A DNA stretch of 64,000 nt from Prauserella endophytica (GTDB taxonomy: Bacteria; Actinomycetota; Actinomycetes; Mycobacteriales; Pseudonocardiaceae). A model generated the notes under the pieces. It had not been told where the DNA came from. It did not search any database and saw nothing but the letters and a program-made list of their open reading frames with translations. This document shows, in pieces, positions 45,907 through 54,378 of this stretch. The stretch covers positions 124,001 to 188,000 of the forward strand of contig NZ_SWMS01000003.1 of the NCBI RefSeq assembly GCF_005146945.1, written 5' to 3'. The stretch's first letter is position 1. Each line of letters opens with the position of its first letter. The position numbers and the translations under genes are program-made.

Positions 45907-46518
45907 TCAGGCGGGCCGCCTGCGGGCCCGGAGCACCGTGTCACGGGCGTGCCGGGTGCCCTCCGGGGCCGGGTCGACGCGGGCCCGCGTCTCGTCGACC
46001 TCGATGGTCCACTCGTCGCCGAGGAGCGCGGCGATGTCGGATGGCAGGAAGAAGTCGCGCGGGTCGTGGCCGCCCTCCTCGGGTGCCGGCCAGTCCGCCG
46101 TGTCGTGACCGGTGACGAGCAGGATGCCGCCCGGTGCGACCGGCGCCAGCAGGCCCCGCAGCGCGGCGTCGCCGTCGCGCCGCAGCAGCGGAAAGTACTG
46201 CGCCGAGACCAGGTCGAAGCATTGCGCGGGCGGGTGCGTCACGGCCAGGTCCGTGCGCGTCCACGCGATGCGGTCGGCCACACCGGCGTCGGCCGCGGCC
46301 TTGGCGGCACGCCGCAGCGCCACGGTCGAGATGTCGAGTGCGGTGACCCGCCAGCCGCGCCGGGCCAGCCAGATCGCGTCGCCGCCCTCGCCGCAGCCCA
46401 CGTCGAGTGCCTGCCCCGGCGGCAGGCCGGAGACCTCGGTGACGAGCACGCCGTTGGGTCTGCCGCTGAAGAGCTGGTCGCGGCTGGAGTACCGCTCGTC
46501 CCAGAACTGTGCGTCCAT
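45907..46518 (-). CDS. Class I SAM-dependent methyltransferase (TehB/thiopurine-like)
   Basis: A 203-residue methyltransferase. FWDERYSSRDQLFSGRPNGVLVTEVSGLPPGQALDVGCGEGGDAIWLARRGWRVTALDIS is the typical start of this group, with motif I DVGCGEGGDA; GILLVTGHDT follows later. Members methylate tellurite, thiopurines or small metabolites. Preceded 13 nt upstream by a 27-codon frame with a good ribosome site. Confidence 0.9.
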   Translation of the reverse strand: MDAQFWDERYSSRDQLFSGRPNGVLVTEVSGLPPGQALDVGCGEGGDAIWLARRGWRVTALDISTVALRRAAKAAADAGVADRIAWTRTDLAVTHPPAQCFDLVSAQYFPLLRRDGDAALRGLLAPVAPGGILLVTGHDTADWPAPEEGGHDPRDFFLPSDIAALLGDEWTIEVDETRARVDPAPEGTRHARDTVLRARRRPA

Positions 46519-46531
46519 CGTGTCCTTCCGG

Positions 46532-46615
46532 TCAGAGTCCGTGGCGCCGCTCGCCCATGACGAGCTCGCAGATCAGGTTCTCCGTGGCGGGTGTGAACGG
46601 ATCGGGCTGATTCAT
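46532..46615 (-). CDS. Candidate 27-residue peptide gene upstream of the methyltransferase
   Basis: ATG at 46615 is preceded by GGAGGTGG with 8 nt spacing and opens a 27-codon frame ending TGA at 46532. The peptide begins MNQPDPFTPATENLICELVM and ends GERRHGL, with one cysteine. The next gene's ribosome site follows at once, so the two would be co-translated. It is unrecognised: a small functional peptide, a modified-peptide precursor, or a translation-coupling leader are all possible. Confidence 0.5.
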   Translation of the reverse strand: MNQPDPFTPATENLICELVMGERRHGL

Positions 46616-46646
46616 GTGTGTCCACCTCCGTAGCCACTGTGCCCCT

Positions 46647-47717
46647 TCACCTGCCAACCCGACAAAACCCCTTGCCAAAACAGCAAAGTCGCCTGTCAGC
46701 CCCGTCGGCCCCGTCGCCCCCGTCGGCCCCCAAGGCCACCTTTGTTGCGTTCAACGCGACAAAGGTGGCCTTGGGGGGCGGGTAGAGGGTGGCGAGTTCG
46801 GCGCCGATGCGGGCCAGCTCGGTGCGCACCGACGGGGGCTCCACCACCTCCACGAGGGCTCCCCAGCCAGCGAGGTGGCGGGCGATGTCCAGCGCCGTCG
46901 GCGCGGCGAGCCGGACTCGCGCGCGGCCGCCGTCCGGCTCGCCGTCGGTGTGGCAGTGCCGTCCGAACTGGTCGCGCAGGATCGGCACGAACCGCTGGTC
47001 GATGAGCACGGTCGCCCAGGTGCGCGAGCGCCGCTGCTCCACCTCGCCGACCACCCGCTCCCACGCCGCCGCCAGTGCGAAGTCGTCGGGACGCTCGGCC
47101 GGTTCGTCGGTCGGCTCGGCCACGGCGATCCGGTCGACACGGAAGGTCCGCTGCCCGCGCTCGGTTCCCGCGATCAGGTACCAGACGTCGTCCTTGTCCA
47201 CCAGGCCCCAGGGGTCGACCAGCCGCTCGGTGCGCTCGCGGGCGCTGTTGGTGTAGGTCAGCCGTACCCTGCGCCTGCGCACCACGGCTGTCTGCAGCAG
47301 GCCGACGACCTCGGGCCGGTCGCGGTCCCGCTCGCCCCACCGCGTCGAGTCGATCATGATCGCGCCCGCGGCGGCCTCGGCGTCGGCGCGCAGTGTGGTC
47401 GGCAGCGCGCGCACGAGCTTGCGCAGCGCGGCCTTGGCCTCGTCCGAGACTGCGGCCGCGGGTCCGACCAGCAGGAAGAGTGCCTGCGCCTCGGCTGACG
47501 ACAGCCCGCTCAGGTCGGTGCGGGCACCCCCGATGAGGGACCAGCCGCCGCCCCGGCCCGGCTGGGGATACACCGGGATGCCCGCGCTGGACAGTGCCTC
47601 CAGATCGCGGCGGGCTGTCGCGACCGACACCTCCAGCTCAGCGGCCAGCTCGGCCGCGGTCACCCGGCCCTTGGCCTGCATGAGGAGCAGGGCGGCGACG
47701 AGGCGGTCTGCGCGCAT
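46647..47717 (-). CDS. WYL-domain transcriptional regulator (YafY type)
   Basis: A 356-residue regulator: winged helix (RADRLVAALLLMQAKGRVTAAELAAELEVSVATARRDLEAL), WYL domain (PWGLVDKDDVWYLIAGTERGQRTFRVDRIAVAEP) and a WCX-like C-terminal domain ending near LARIGAELATLYPP. The frame then runs through the palindromic repeat at 46727-46777, adding about 45 residues (KATFVALNATKVALGA, then low-complexity Gly/Asp and Cys residues) not expected in the family. It is divergent from a VOC gene, with a perfect inverted repeat between them, a usual repressor arrangement. Confidence 0.9.
   Translation of the reverse strand: MRADRLVAALLLMQAKGRVTAAELAAELEVSVATARRDLEALSSAGIPVYPQPGRGGGWSLIGGARTDLSGLSSAEAQALFLLVGPAAAVSDEAKAALRKLVRALPTTLRADAEAAAGAIMIDSTRWGERDRDRPEVVGLLQTAVVRRRRVRLTYTNSARERTERLVDPWGLVDKDDVWYLIAGTERGQRTFRVDRIAVAEPTDEPAERPDDFALAAAWERVVGEVEQRRSRTWATVLIDQRFVPILRDQFGRHCHTDGEPDGGRARVRLAAPTALDIARHLAGWGALVEVVEPPSVRTELARIGAELATLYPPPKATFVALNATKVALGADGGDGADGADRRLCCFGKGFCRVGR
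46727..46777. repeat. Long palindromic repeat, copy 2
   Basis: Arms 46727-46751 and 46753-46777 are inverted complements with one mismatch in 25. Begins CCCCCAAGGCCACC and ends GGTGGCCTTGGGGG. It lies inside the 3' end of the WYL frame. Nearly identical to copy 3 at 59197-59249, and related to copy 1 in its AAGGCCACCTT core. Confidence 0.9.
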
Positions 47718-47737
47718 GGTGTCCAGTTTCCCCGAGA

Positions 47738-47760
47738 AAGTGCTCAGTTGGTGAGCACTT
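47738..47760. promoter_or_regulatory. Operator between the WYL regulator and the VOC gene
   Basis: AAGTGCTCA-GTTGG-TGAGCACTT: perfect 9-bp arms with a 5-nt centre, 20 bases from the WYL start and 51 from the VOC start. Likely binding site of the WYL protein. Confidence 0.75.
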
Positions 47761-47811
47761 CAGGCGCGAGCATGGGAATTGTCAGCGAGCACCGACGAAA
47801 GGACCGGACCG

Positions 47812-48225
47812 ATGTTGCGAGGACTCACCACCGTCACCTACTTCGCGGACGACCTCGCCGCCGCGCGGCGCTGGTACACCGAACTGCTCGGCGTCGAGCC
47901 GTACTTCGAGAAATCCGACGGCGACGACGTGGCCTACCTGGAGTACCGCATCGGCGACTACCTGGCCGAGCTGGGCCTGCTCGACCGGAGGTATGTGCAG
48001 GACAAGCCAGGGGGCGCGGGTGCGGGGCTGGTCTACTGGGCCGTCGACGACGTGCACGCCGCGTTCGACCGCCTGCTGGCCGTCGGCGCCACCGAGCACG
48101 AGCGACCGATCGAGCGCGGACCGGGGTTCGTCACGGCGTCGGTGACCGACCCGTTCGGCAACGTCCTCGGCGTCATGTACAACGAGCACTACCTCGATGT
48201 CCTCGCGGCACGGACGGGGGCGTGA
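47812..48225 (+). CDS. VOC family protein
   Basis: A 137-residue glyoxalase-fold protein: LTTVTYFADDLAAARRWYTELLGVEPYFE at the start and ASVTDPFGNVLGVMYN at the end. AAAGGA precedes ATG 47812; the frame could be extended to 47779 but without a ribosome site. Divergent from the WYL regulator across a palindrome, and followed one base after its stop by a YdeI gene. Substrate unknown. Confidence 0.9.
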   Translation: MLRGLTTVTYFADDLAAARRWYTELLGVEPYFEKSDGDDVAYLEYRIGDYLAELGLLDRRYVQDKPGGAGAGLVYWAVDDVHAAFDRLLAVGATEHERPIERGPGFVTASVTDPFGNVLGVMYNEHYLDVLAARTGA

Positions 48226-48226
48226 C

Positions 48227-48820
48227 GTGAACACCGTGCACCCCGAGACCGTCGCGGACTGGCGGGAGTGGCTGGCCGGAAACCACTGCTCGCGGAAGGA
48301 GATCTGGCTCGTCATCCCGCGCAAGGGCAGTGGGATACCGGGCGTGCGCTACGCCGAGGCGATCGAGCAGGCGCTGTGCTTCGGCTGGATCGACAGCCAG
48401 GCAAGGAAACGGGACTCCCGGAGCACACTGCTGCGGTTCACCCCGCGCGACCCGCACAGCACGTGGAGCCGGGTCAACCGGGAGCGGGCCACGCGGATGA
48501 TCGAGCGGGGCCTGATGGCCGAGCCCGGCGCCGTGATGATCGAGTCGGCCAAGGCGAAGGGCACGTGGCAGGTCGTGCCCGACGAGGCGAGCGCCGGGGT
48601 GCCGGACGACCTGCGGGAGGCGCTGGAAGCCGACGAGGCCGCGCGCCGGAACTTCCGCGCTTTCCCACCGTCGTCCCGGCGGCTGATCCTGGAATGGATC
48701 GCACGCGCGAAGAAGCCGGAGACCCGGCGGCGGCGGATCGAGCGGACGGTGGCCCTCGCCGCGGTCAACGTCAGGGCCAACCATCCAGGCGTCCGGATGA
48801 GTGACCGGAAAACCGTGTGA
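48227..48820 (+). CDS. YdeI/OmpD-associated family protein
   Basis: A 197-residue protein of the YdeI type: WREWLAGNHCSRKEIWLVIPRKGSG, YAEAIEQALCFGWIDSQARKRDSRSTLLRFTPRDPHSTWSRVNRERATRMIERGLM and the C-terminal ARAKKPETRRRRIERTV. Function of the family is uncertain; it is cytoplasmic. GTG 48227 follows the VOC stop by one base, so the two are translationally coupled. Confidence 0.88.
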   Translation: MNTVHPETVADWREWLAGNHCSRKEIWLVIPRKGSGIPGVRYAEAIEQALCFGWIDSQARKRDSRSTLLRFTPRDPHSTWSRVNRERATRMIERGLMAEPGAVMIESAKAKGTWQVVPDEASAGVPDDLREALEADEAARRNFRAFPPSSRRLILEWIARAKKPETRRRRIERTVALAAVNVRANHPGVRMSDRKTV

Positions 48821-48853
48821 CACCACCGAATCTTCCTCGCTAGCCTCGGGCCC

Positions 48854-49765
48854 GTGATCCACGAGCACCCGCTGGCGTACCTGCTGGGCATCGAGGGACT
48901 CGGTCTGCTGCGCGCGTTCTCAGGGGAGTACGACCAGGCATTCGTGGCCTCCCGCATCGCCGAGGTGCGCGAGCTGCTCGCCGACGAGCGGCTCGCGAAC
49001 GCCGCCGTGGACGTCGAGCGGGTCGGCACGGTCGAGGGCTACCGCGCGTGGGCACCGGCCTACGACGCGCCCGGCAACGCCGCGTTCGACCTCGACGAGC
49101 CCGTGGTCATCGAGATCCTCGACCGGCTGCCGGCCGGCGTCGCACTGGACGCGGCGTGCGGCACCGGCCGGTACGCGCGCCTGCTGGCCGAGCGTGGGCA
49201 CCGGGTGCTCGGCGTGGACAGCTCGCCGGACATGCTCGCGCGGGCGCGCACGCGGGTGCCGGACGGCGACTTCCGGCTCGGCGACCTGCGCGAGCTCCCG
49301 GTGCGCGACGACCACGTGGATCTGGTGGTGTGCGCGCTCGCGCTGACCCACGCCCCCGAGCTGGGGCCTGTGCTGGCCGAGTTCGCGAGGGTGCTGCGGC
49401 CCGGCGGGCACCTCGTCATCGCCGACATCCACCCCGAGGCGGTGCTACGCGGATCCGTCCCGGCTGTGCGCGGTCCCGGCGGCGAGCCGAGGCGCCTGGT
49501 CACCCACCGGCACCTGGTGGGCGACTACCTGCGCGCCGCGCTGCCCCTCGGGCTGATCGTCCGCCGCTGCGAGGAGCCACGGCCGCCGGCCAGGGAGCCG
49601 GATGCGGGACCCGCCAACGGTTCCGTGTCACTGGAGCCGTGGGACCTGTGGCCGTGGTCGCTCGCCGGCCTGGTGCCCGAGGCCGCGTGGGCCGCCAACG
49701 CCGGAGTGCCCGCGCTGCTCGTCTGGCACTTCCAGCTGGAGGGTCCTCGCAGTACTCCGGAGTGA
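48854..49765 (+). CDS. Class I SAM-dependent methyltransferase
   Basis: A 303-residue methyltransferase. A helical N-terminal segment (1-65) precedes AYDAPGNAAFDLDEPVVIEILDRLPAGVALDAACGTGRYARLLAERGHRVLGVDSSPDML and VDLVVCALALTHAPELGPVLAEFARVLRPGGHLVI. The C-terminal WPWSLAGLVPEAAWAANAGVPALLVWHF is longer than usual and may form a substrate lid. TAGCCT (48841-48846) ends 7 nt before GTG 48854 and no ribosome site is present: leaderless. Confidence 0.88.
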   Translation: MIHEHPLAYLLGIEGLGLLRAFSGEYDQAFVASRIAEVRELLADERLANAAVDVERVGTVEGYRAWAPAYDAPGNAAFDLDEPVVIEILDRLPAGVALDAACGTGRYARLLAERGHRVLGVDSSPDMLARARTRVPDGDFRLGDLRELPVRDDHVDLVVCALALTHAPELGPVLAEFARVLRPGGHLVIADIHPEAVLRGSVPAVRGPGGEPRRLVTHRHLVGDYLRAALPLGLIVRRCEEPRPPAREPDAGPANGSVSLEPWDLWPWSLAGLVPEAAWAANAGVPALLVWHFQLEGPRSTPE

Positions 49766-49821
49766 CGCGCGACTCGCGGTGGGCGACCGGATTGTCGGTG
49801 GGGTGCGCGAGAATGCCCGGC

Positions 49822-50163
49822 ATGGGTGTGCCGAGCGCGGAGTTCTTGCGGATCGTCGACGGCCTTGCCGAGGTCGAGCGGGCGAAGGCGAGGGACTACA
49901 CGTCGTTCAGCGTGCGCGGCAAGCGGTTCGGGTACTACTGGCCGCGGACGCAGACCGTCGGCCTGAAGCAGACGCTGTCCGAACAGGCGGCGCTCGTCGC
50001 CGAACGGCCCGACGTGTTCGAGGTGCAGTTCACGGCGGGCGGGTTCGGCTGGGTCGTCGTGTACCTCCGGGGCATCGACGCCGACGAACTCGGCGAGCTC
50101 GTGTACGAGGCCTGGCGCCTCTCGGCACCCGAGGAGCTCGCCGCCGAGCACCCGATGCCGTAG
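49822..50163 (+). CDS. MmcQ/YjbR family protein
   Basis: A 113-residue protein of the double-wing DNA-binding-like MmcQ/YjbR family: AKARDYTSFSVRGKRFGYYW, VGLKQTLSEQAALVAERPDVFEVQFTAGGFGWVVVYL and ELGELVYEAWRLSAPEEL. Start ATG 49822 or ATG 49813. GAGAAT (49809-49814) lies 7 nt before 49822, so this transcript may also lack a leader. Role unknown. Confidence 0.82.
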   Translation: MGVPSAEFLRIVDGLAEVERAKARDYTSFSVRGKRFGYYWPRTQTVGLKQTLSEQAALVAERPDVFEVQFTAGGFGWVVVYLRGIDADELGELVYEAWRLSAPEELAAEHPMP

Positions 50164-50179
50164 CCCGAAGGAGGCCTGC

Positions 50180-50812
50180 GTGCCGAAGGAGCCGTACGTC
50201 GTCGCACACGTCGCCGTCGCACTCGACGGGGCCACCACCGGCTTCGCGCCGGACGCCGCGCGGTACTACGAGCTCGCGGCGACCTGGAACGAGGACGTCA
50301 CGCTCACCGGCGCCGACACGATCCTCGCCCAGGAACCCGCGCTGGCCTCCGCGCCCCGGCCGGGTTCCGCCGACGGTGGACCGCTGCTCGCCGTCGTCGA
50401 CGGCCGGGGCCGCGTCACGGAGTGGGAGGCGCTGCGCGAGGCCGGGCACTGGTCGGACGTGCTGGCGCTGCACGCACGGGACACCCCGCCCCGGCGCGCC
50501 GGGCGCACCGTGCCCGAACTCGTCACCGGACGCGAGCGGGTGGATCTGTCGGCCGTGCTCCGTGCGCTCGGTGAGCGGCACGGCGCCAGGGTCGTCCGGG
50601 TCGACAGCGGAGGCGCGCTCCTCGGCGCGCTGCTGGAGGCGAGCCTGCTCGACGAGGTGAGCCTGCTCGTGCACCCGTGCCTGCCCTCGGGCACGGGCAA
50701 CCGGCACTGGCGCGGCAGCGCCACCACCCCTGCGCGGTTCGACCTCGTCGGGAGCCGCACGCTCGCCGACGGCCTCGTGTGGTCGCGCTACCGCCCGGCC
50801 GCTGGCCGCTGA
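50180..50812 (+). CDS. RibD C-terminal/DHFR-fold reductase
   Basis: A 210-residue reductase-fold protein: VVAHVAVALDGATTGFAPD, EDVTLTGADTILAQEPAL, VDLSAVLRALGERHGARVVRVDSGGALLGALLEASLLDEVSLLVHPCL. GTG 50180 has AAGGAGG 5 nt upstream. Distant relative of the gene at 5202; catalytic substrate unknown. It is convergent with the type VII secretion genes with only 6 bases between the stops. Confidence 0.85.
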   Translation: MPKEPYVVAHVAVALDGATTGFAPDAARYYELAATWNEDVTLTGADTILAQEPALASAPRPGSADGGPLLAVVDGRGRVTEWEALREAGHWSDVLALHARDTPPRRAGRTVPELVTGRERVDLSAVLRALGERHGARVVRVDSGGALLGALLEASLLDEVSLLVHPCLPSGTGNRHWRGSATTPARFDLVGSRTLADGLVWSRYRPAAGR

Positions 50813-50818
50813 CAGCGG

Positions 50819-52786
50819 CTACTTCCAGTCCTCGTCCTTGTTCTTCTTCCAGTCGCCGATCACGGGCGGCGCGATCGCCTGCTCACCGGCGAAGAGGCCC
50901 GCCTCGGCCTCGACGTAGCCGGCAACGCGGTGCTCCTTGTCCTCCCCCTGCTGACGGCCGGCGCCGCCCGCGGGCATCCCGGCCATGCCCGCGGGCATGC
51001 CACGCGCACCCGCCGCACCGGCCGCACCGGCGACACCCGCGGCGCCCGCCGCGGCTCCGCCAGGAACACCGCCCTTGGCCGCACCCGAGGCCTGGCCAGG
51101 GGCCGCGCCGCTGCCGGCACCGCCTGCCCCGGCGCCACCCGCGGGGCCGCCGCCCGCTCCCGCGGCGAGCCCGCCGACACCACCCGCGCCGCCACCGGTC
51201 CCGAGCTTCGGCGCCGACCCCGCGGGACCACCGGGCCCCCCGCCGTCGAGGCCGCCCAGCCTGCTGGAGATGCTGTCACCGTTCACGCCGCCCGCCCAGC
51301 CGAGGGCAGGCGTCTTCCCGAGCCCGGGGCCCTTCGAGTTCGGCGGCACGTACGACGTCGGTGTCGTCCTGCCGGGCAGGTTCGGCACGACCCCCGGCCC
51401 GCCCACACCGCCGGGGCCGGACCCGATGCCGCCCGGACCGACGCCACCGACGTTGCCGCCCGTGGGCAGGTCCGGTGTCTTGAGCGGCGGTGGGGTGGGC
51501 ACGGTCGGGGTGCTGGACCTGTGCGTGGTGTCGTCGAAGTTCGCTCCGCCGGCAACGTTGCCGCCGGTCGCGCTCAGCGGCAGCGGCTGGCCGCCGGTCC
51601 CGGGCGTGTCCGAAAGCGGCGGCACGTCGACGCCGTTGCCTGCCGCCGCCGGGCCGGCACCGGGCAGGCCGTCGCCAACGCCGTCGCCGCCGCCAACGCC
51701 GAGTCGAGCGCCGGAGCCGCCCGCACCTCCCGCACCTTCCGCACCGCCAGGGCCCTCGAGACCGCCCGGGCCGCCCGGTGCGGCGGGGCCACCAGGACCA
51801 CCGAGGCTCTCGGCTGGCTCGCCCGCCGTGGCCCGGCGGGCGGACGCGAGCTGCGTCTCGCGCGCCGTGGCGCCGGGTGCTCCGGCTCCGCCACCGGCGG
51901 GGGAGTCCAGCCGCGCGACCGTCCTCGCGGACGCGGTCGCGAGCTTCGGCGGTGGCGTGAACAGCGGCATGTCGATCGCCGTGCCGACCGTGTCGTCGAA
52001 CTGGGTCATGATCCGCGCGGCCTGCGCGTGCGCCGCCTGCTGCGCCTGCATGGTCTGGATCGCCTGCGACGCGGCCCGCGCGTACTGCACCGGATCGGTG
52101 ATCTGCATCAGCTGGGCGTTCGCCTCCTGCGCCGAGAACGGCACCGGCGGGTTGGCGGCCAGCTGCTTCTGCGACTCGTTGAGCGTCTGCGAGTGGATCT
52201 GCTGCTGGCGGCCGGTGAGCACGGCGCCCTGCGCCGTGACACCGAGCCACTTCGCCACCTCGGTCAGGTGCTCGCGCGCCGCGTCGCCGCCCTCACCGGT
52301 CCAGTTCCCCATGCTGTCGTCGATGGCGTCGGCGACGGCCCGCTGGTGGAGGGTGAGCTCGTTGCCGAGCCGCACCCACTCCTCGGAGGTCTCGGCGATC
52401 GCGGCGGAGTCGGCGTTGCTGTTGAGCACCTCCACCATCTGCTCGTGCGACGCGTTGAACCACACGGTCGTGGGGCGTTCGCCCGCGGGACGCAGCTCGA
52501 GGCCCTCGTCCAGCCCCTGCCGCGCGGCGGAGATCGCGTCGAGGTAACGGCTCTGGATCTCCTGGTCCTTCTCCTTCTCGGCGAGCGCGCTCGCGAGTGG
52601 GTCGTCCTCCACCTGCGCGGTCACCTCGGCGCGGATGTCGTCACCGGAGCGCGCCGTGTCGTCGATCGGGCCGACGTAGAACATCGACGACGGGTCGAGG
52701 GTGACATCGTAGAACGGGCTGGTCGGGTCGTAGTCCTCGCTGCTCGGATCCGACGCCGCTGCGGTCTTGTCGGCGGAACTGGACAC
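50819..52786 (-). CDS. PPE-like type VII secretion substrate with Gly/Pro-rich tail
   Basis: A 655-residue protein. After an acidic N-terminal region (1-100), residues about 105-260 form a helical PPE/WXG-like domain with WFNASHEQMVEVLNSNADSAAIAETSEEWVRLGNEL and the turn NWTGEGGDAAREHL. The remainder (about 285-640) is low-complexity Gly/Ala/Pro sequence, then a short conserved tail (GEDKEHRVAGYVEAEAGLFA.EQAIAPPVIGDWKK). This layout is common in Pseudonocardiales next to EspG and fits an ESX-exported cell-surface protein. The ESX machine itself is not in this window. Confidence 0.8.
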   Translation of the reverse strand: MSSSADKTAAASDPSSEDYDPTSPFYDVTLDPSSMFYVGPIDDTARSGDDIRAEVTAQVEDDPLASALAEKEKDQEIQSRYLDAISAARQGLDEGLELRPAGERPTTVWFNASHEQMVEVLNSNADSAAIAETSEEWVRLGNELTLHQRAVADAIDDSMGNWTGEGGDAAREHLTEVAKWLGVTAQGAVLTGRQQQIHSQTLNESQKQLAANPPVPFSAQEANAQLMQITDPVQYARAASQAIQTMQAQQAAHAQAARIMTQFDDTVGTAIDMPLFTPPPKLATASARTVARLDSPAGGGAGAPGATARETQLASARRATAGEPAESLGGPGGPAAPGGPGGLEGPGGAEGAGGAGGSGARLGVGGGDGVGDGLPGAGPAAAGNGVDVPPLSDTPGTGGQPLPLSATGGNVAGGANFDDTTHRSSTPTVPTPPPLKTPDLPTGGNVGGVGPGGIGSGPGGVGGPGVVPNLPGRTTPTSYVPPNSKGPGLGKTPALGWAGGVNGDSISSRLGGLDGGGPGGPAGSAPKLGTGGGAGGVGGLAAGAGGGPAGGAGAGGAGSGAAPGQASGAAKGGVPGGAAAGAAGVAGAAGAAGARGMPAGMAGMPAGGAGRQQGEDKEHRVAGYVEAEAGLFAGEQAIAPPVIGDWKKNKDEDWK

Positions 52787-52836
52787 GGAACTGGCACCTC
52801 ATTCCGGTCTCGCCCGGGTCGGGCGGAAGCTGATGA

Positions 52837-53268
52837 TCAGGACAGGTCGGCCTGGAAGCCGTCGAGGGCGGCCCGCGTGCCCGACTCCGTCTCGGCGTAG
52901 CGGCGCTTGGCCGTGCGAATGGCCTCGACATACTGGGGCAGCTCCTCGCGGGCACGCTGCAGCTGGGTGAGCAGGCCCCGGTCGTCGGACGCCGTCCGCA
53001 CGGTGTGCTGCGCCACCCACTGCGCCGTGGCCGAGGTGCTGAGCGGGGGAGCAGTGCCGAGTTTCTCCAGCGCCGCCCACCGCTCGTTGAGGGCGTCGAT
53101 CATGTCCTCGAGCGCGCTGATCATGCGGTCGCCGGTGGTCTCGTCCACCGCGAAGCCGCCCCGATCGGCGAGCTGCTTGAGTTCCACGCCGCTGAGCGCC
53201 CGCCTCGCCGCCATCGTCCGGGCGACGGCCTGCTGCCTGCTCGGCTCCTGCACGCTGTCATCGCTCAT
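52837..53268 (-). CDS. Small helical protein of the ESX locus
   Basis: A 143-residue, all-helical protein without a WxG motif near its centre: RALSGVELKQLADRGGFAVDETTGDRMISALEDMIDALNERWAALEKLGT, then LLTQLQRAREELPQYVEAIRTAKRRY. The size, helical hairpin pattern and position between the PPE-like protein and EspG suggest a heterodimer partner, the PE-like role. Not a recognised family by motif alone. Confidence 0.7.
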   Translation of the reverse strand: MSDDSVQEPSRQQAVARTMAARRALSGVELKQLADRGGFAVDETTGDRMISALEDMIDALNERWAALEKLGTAPPLSTSATAQWVAQHTVRTASDDRGLLTQLQRAREELPQYVEAIRTAKRRYAETESGTRAALDGFQADLS

Positions 53269-53280
53269 GCTTGCTCCGGG

Positions 53281-54105
53281 TCAGTAGGCGCGGGAGACCG
53301 CGTCTCGGATGGCGCGAACCACATCGTGGTAGCCCGCGGGTTCGTAGCGGGCGACGAACTCACCGCCGTCGTCGGTGGTGTGGACCAGATACCTGCCGGC
53401 CTCGGCGTCGAGCCAGCTGATCGAATGAGGTGGCGTCCCGTCGTGGCCGACGACGGTGATCTGCCCGCCGCCGTGGCGTTCGCCAGCCAGCACGCGGCGC
53501 AGCCGACGCTCGTCGCTCTCGCCGCCGCGGTTCCGCTCCGGCGGCGGCTCGACCATGCTGATGATGCTGATGTTGCCGAACGCGTCGGTCTCTTCCTCGT
53601 CGTGCTCGCGTTCGGCCGCCCTGCGCGCCGCGAGCGCGGACTTGTGCTCGATCATGCTGCTGCGGACCGTCGCGGGCGCGCCGGGCGCGGCCTGCGCGGC
53701 GGGCAGGACACCCGCGAGCACGTCGACGAGCTCGTCGTCGGAGAACAGGGAGAAGAACAGCTCGTCGTCGCCGCGCTGGGTGATGCCCAGTGCCTGGGCG
53801 CCGTCGGTGAACGCGAGGACGGTGATGTGCTCACCGAGGCCGTCGATGCCGGTGATCGCGACGGAAAGCCGGTGGTCGCCGAACAAGCCGAACGCGGTCC
53901 GGACATGTGTGTGCAGGGCGTTGCCGACGATGAGCCTGCGTTTGGCGAGCTCCCCGGTGACGAGCTTGGCGAGCTTGATCAGCCGCGCCGGGTCGGTGGT
54001 GGTGTTGCGGACGCGCAGCGGGAAGCGGCGTACGTCGACGCCCAGCGCCTGTCCGACGATGCTCGCCTCCACGCTGCCCAGCACGAATTCGAACCGTTCC
54101 GACAC
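53281..54105 (-). CDS. EspG family ESX secretion-associated chaperone
   Basis: A 274-residue protein in the style of actinobacterial EspG (PF14011): FEFVLGSVEASIVGQALGVDVRRFPLRVRNTTTDP at the start, DDELFFSLFSDDELVDVLAGVLP in the middle, SISWLDAEAGRYLVHTTDDGGEF near the end. EspG binds PE-PPE substrates in the cytoplasm and delivers them to the ESX membrane complex. First gene of the three-gene unit, 13 nt before the helical partner. Confidence 0.85.
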   Translation of the reverse strand: MSERFEFVLGSVEASIVGQALGVDVRRFPLRVRNTTTDPARLIKLAKLVTGELAKRRLIVGNALHTHVRTAFGLFGDHRLSVAITGIDGLGEHITVLAFTDGAQALGITQRGDDELFFSLFSDDELVDVLAGVLPAAQAAPGAPATVRSSMIEHKSALAARRAAEREHDEEETDAFGNISIISMVEPPPERNRGGESDERRLRRVLAGERHGGGQITVVGHDGTPPHSISWLDAEAGRYLVHTTDDGGEFVARYEPAGYHDVVRAIRDAVSRAY

Positions 54106-54378
54106 GTCGCTGGAGGCCGCCTTTCCGGTGATGTCGCCTCAACCCAGTCCCGGTGCGGACTTTAGCAAATGATCAACGGAGCGGGAGCCGTGTAGCTCTG
54201 ATCGCACTGATTTTGCTCAGATGAGCGGGTTTTCGTCCTGCTGGGCAGTTGTCTGGACCGCACCTGGTTCACGCTCGATGGTCCTATGTGGACCAATGTC
54301 CGGCTGCGCGTTCACCCGTCGTCTCCACGCCCGTGATCCGCCGTTCACGAACCGGCGGGTCCACGCGGGACGCCGTGC
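54106..54378. other. Promoter-containing gap upstream of espG
   Basis: About 270 bases without a gene. A TAAAGT hexamer on the minus strand (54161-54166) is a -10 candidate for the espG unit. The base composition is lower in GC than its neighbours between 54160 and 54240. No operator or terminator stood out. Confidence 0.4.

Noticed and set aside
50985-52547. Gly/Pro-rich tail of the PPE-like gene read as a Pro-rich plus-strand protein
   Set aside because: The plus-strand frame is the complement of the low-complexity tail; the minus-strand frame has the conserved helical domain and neighbours.
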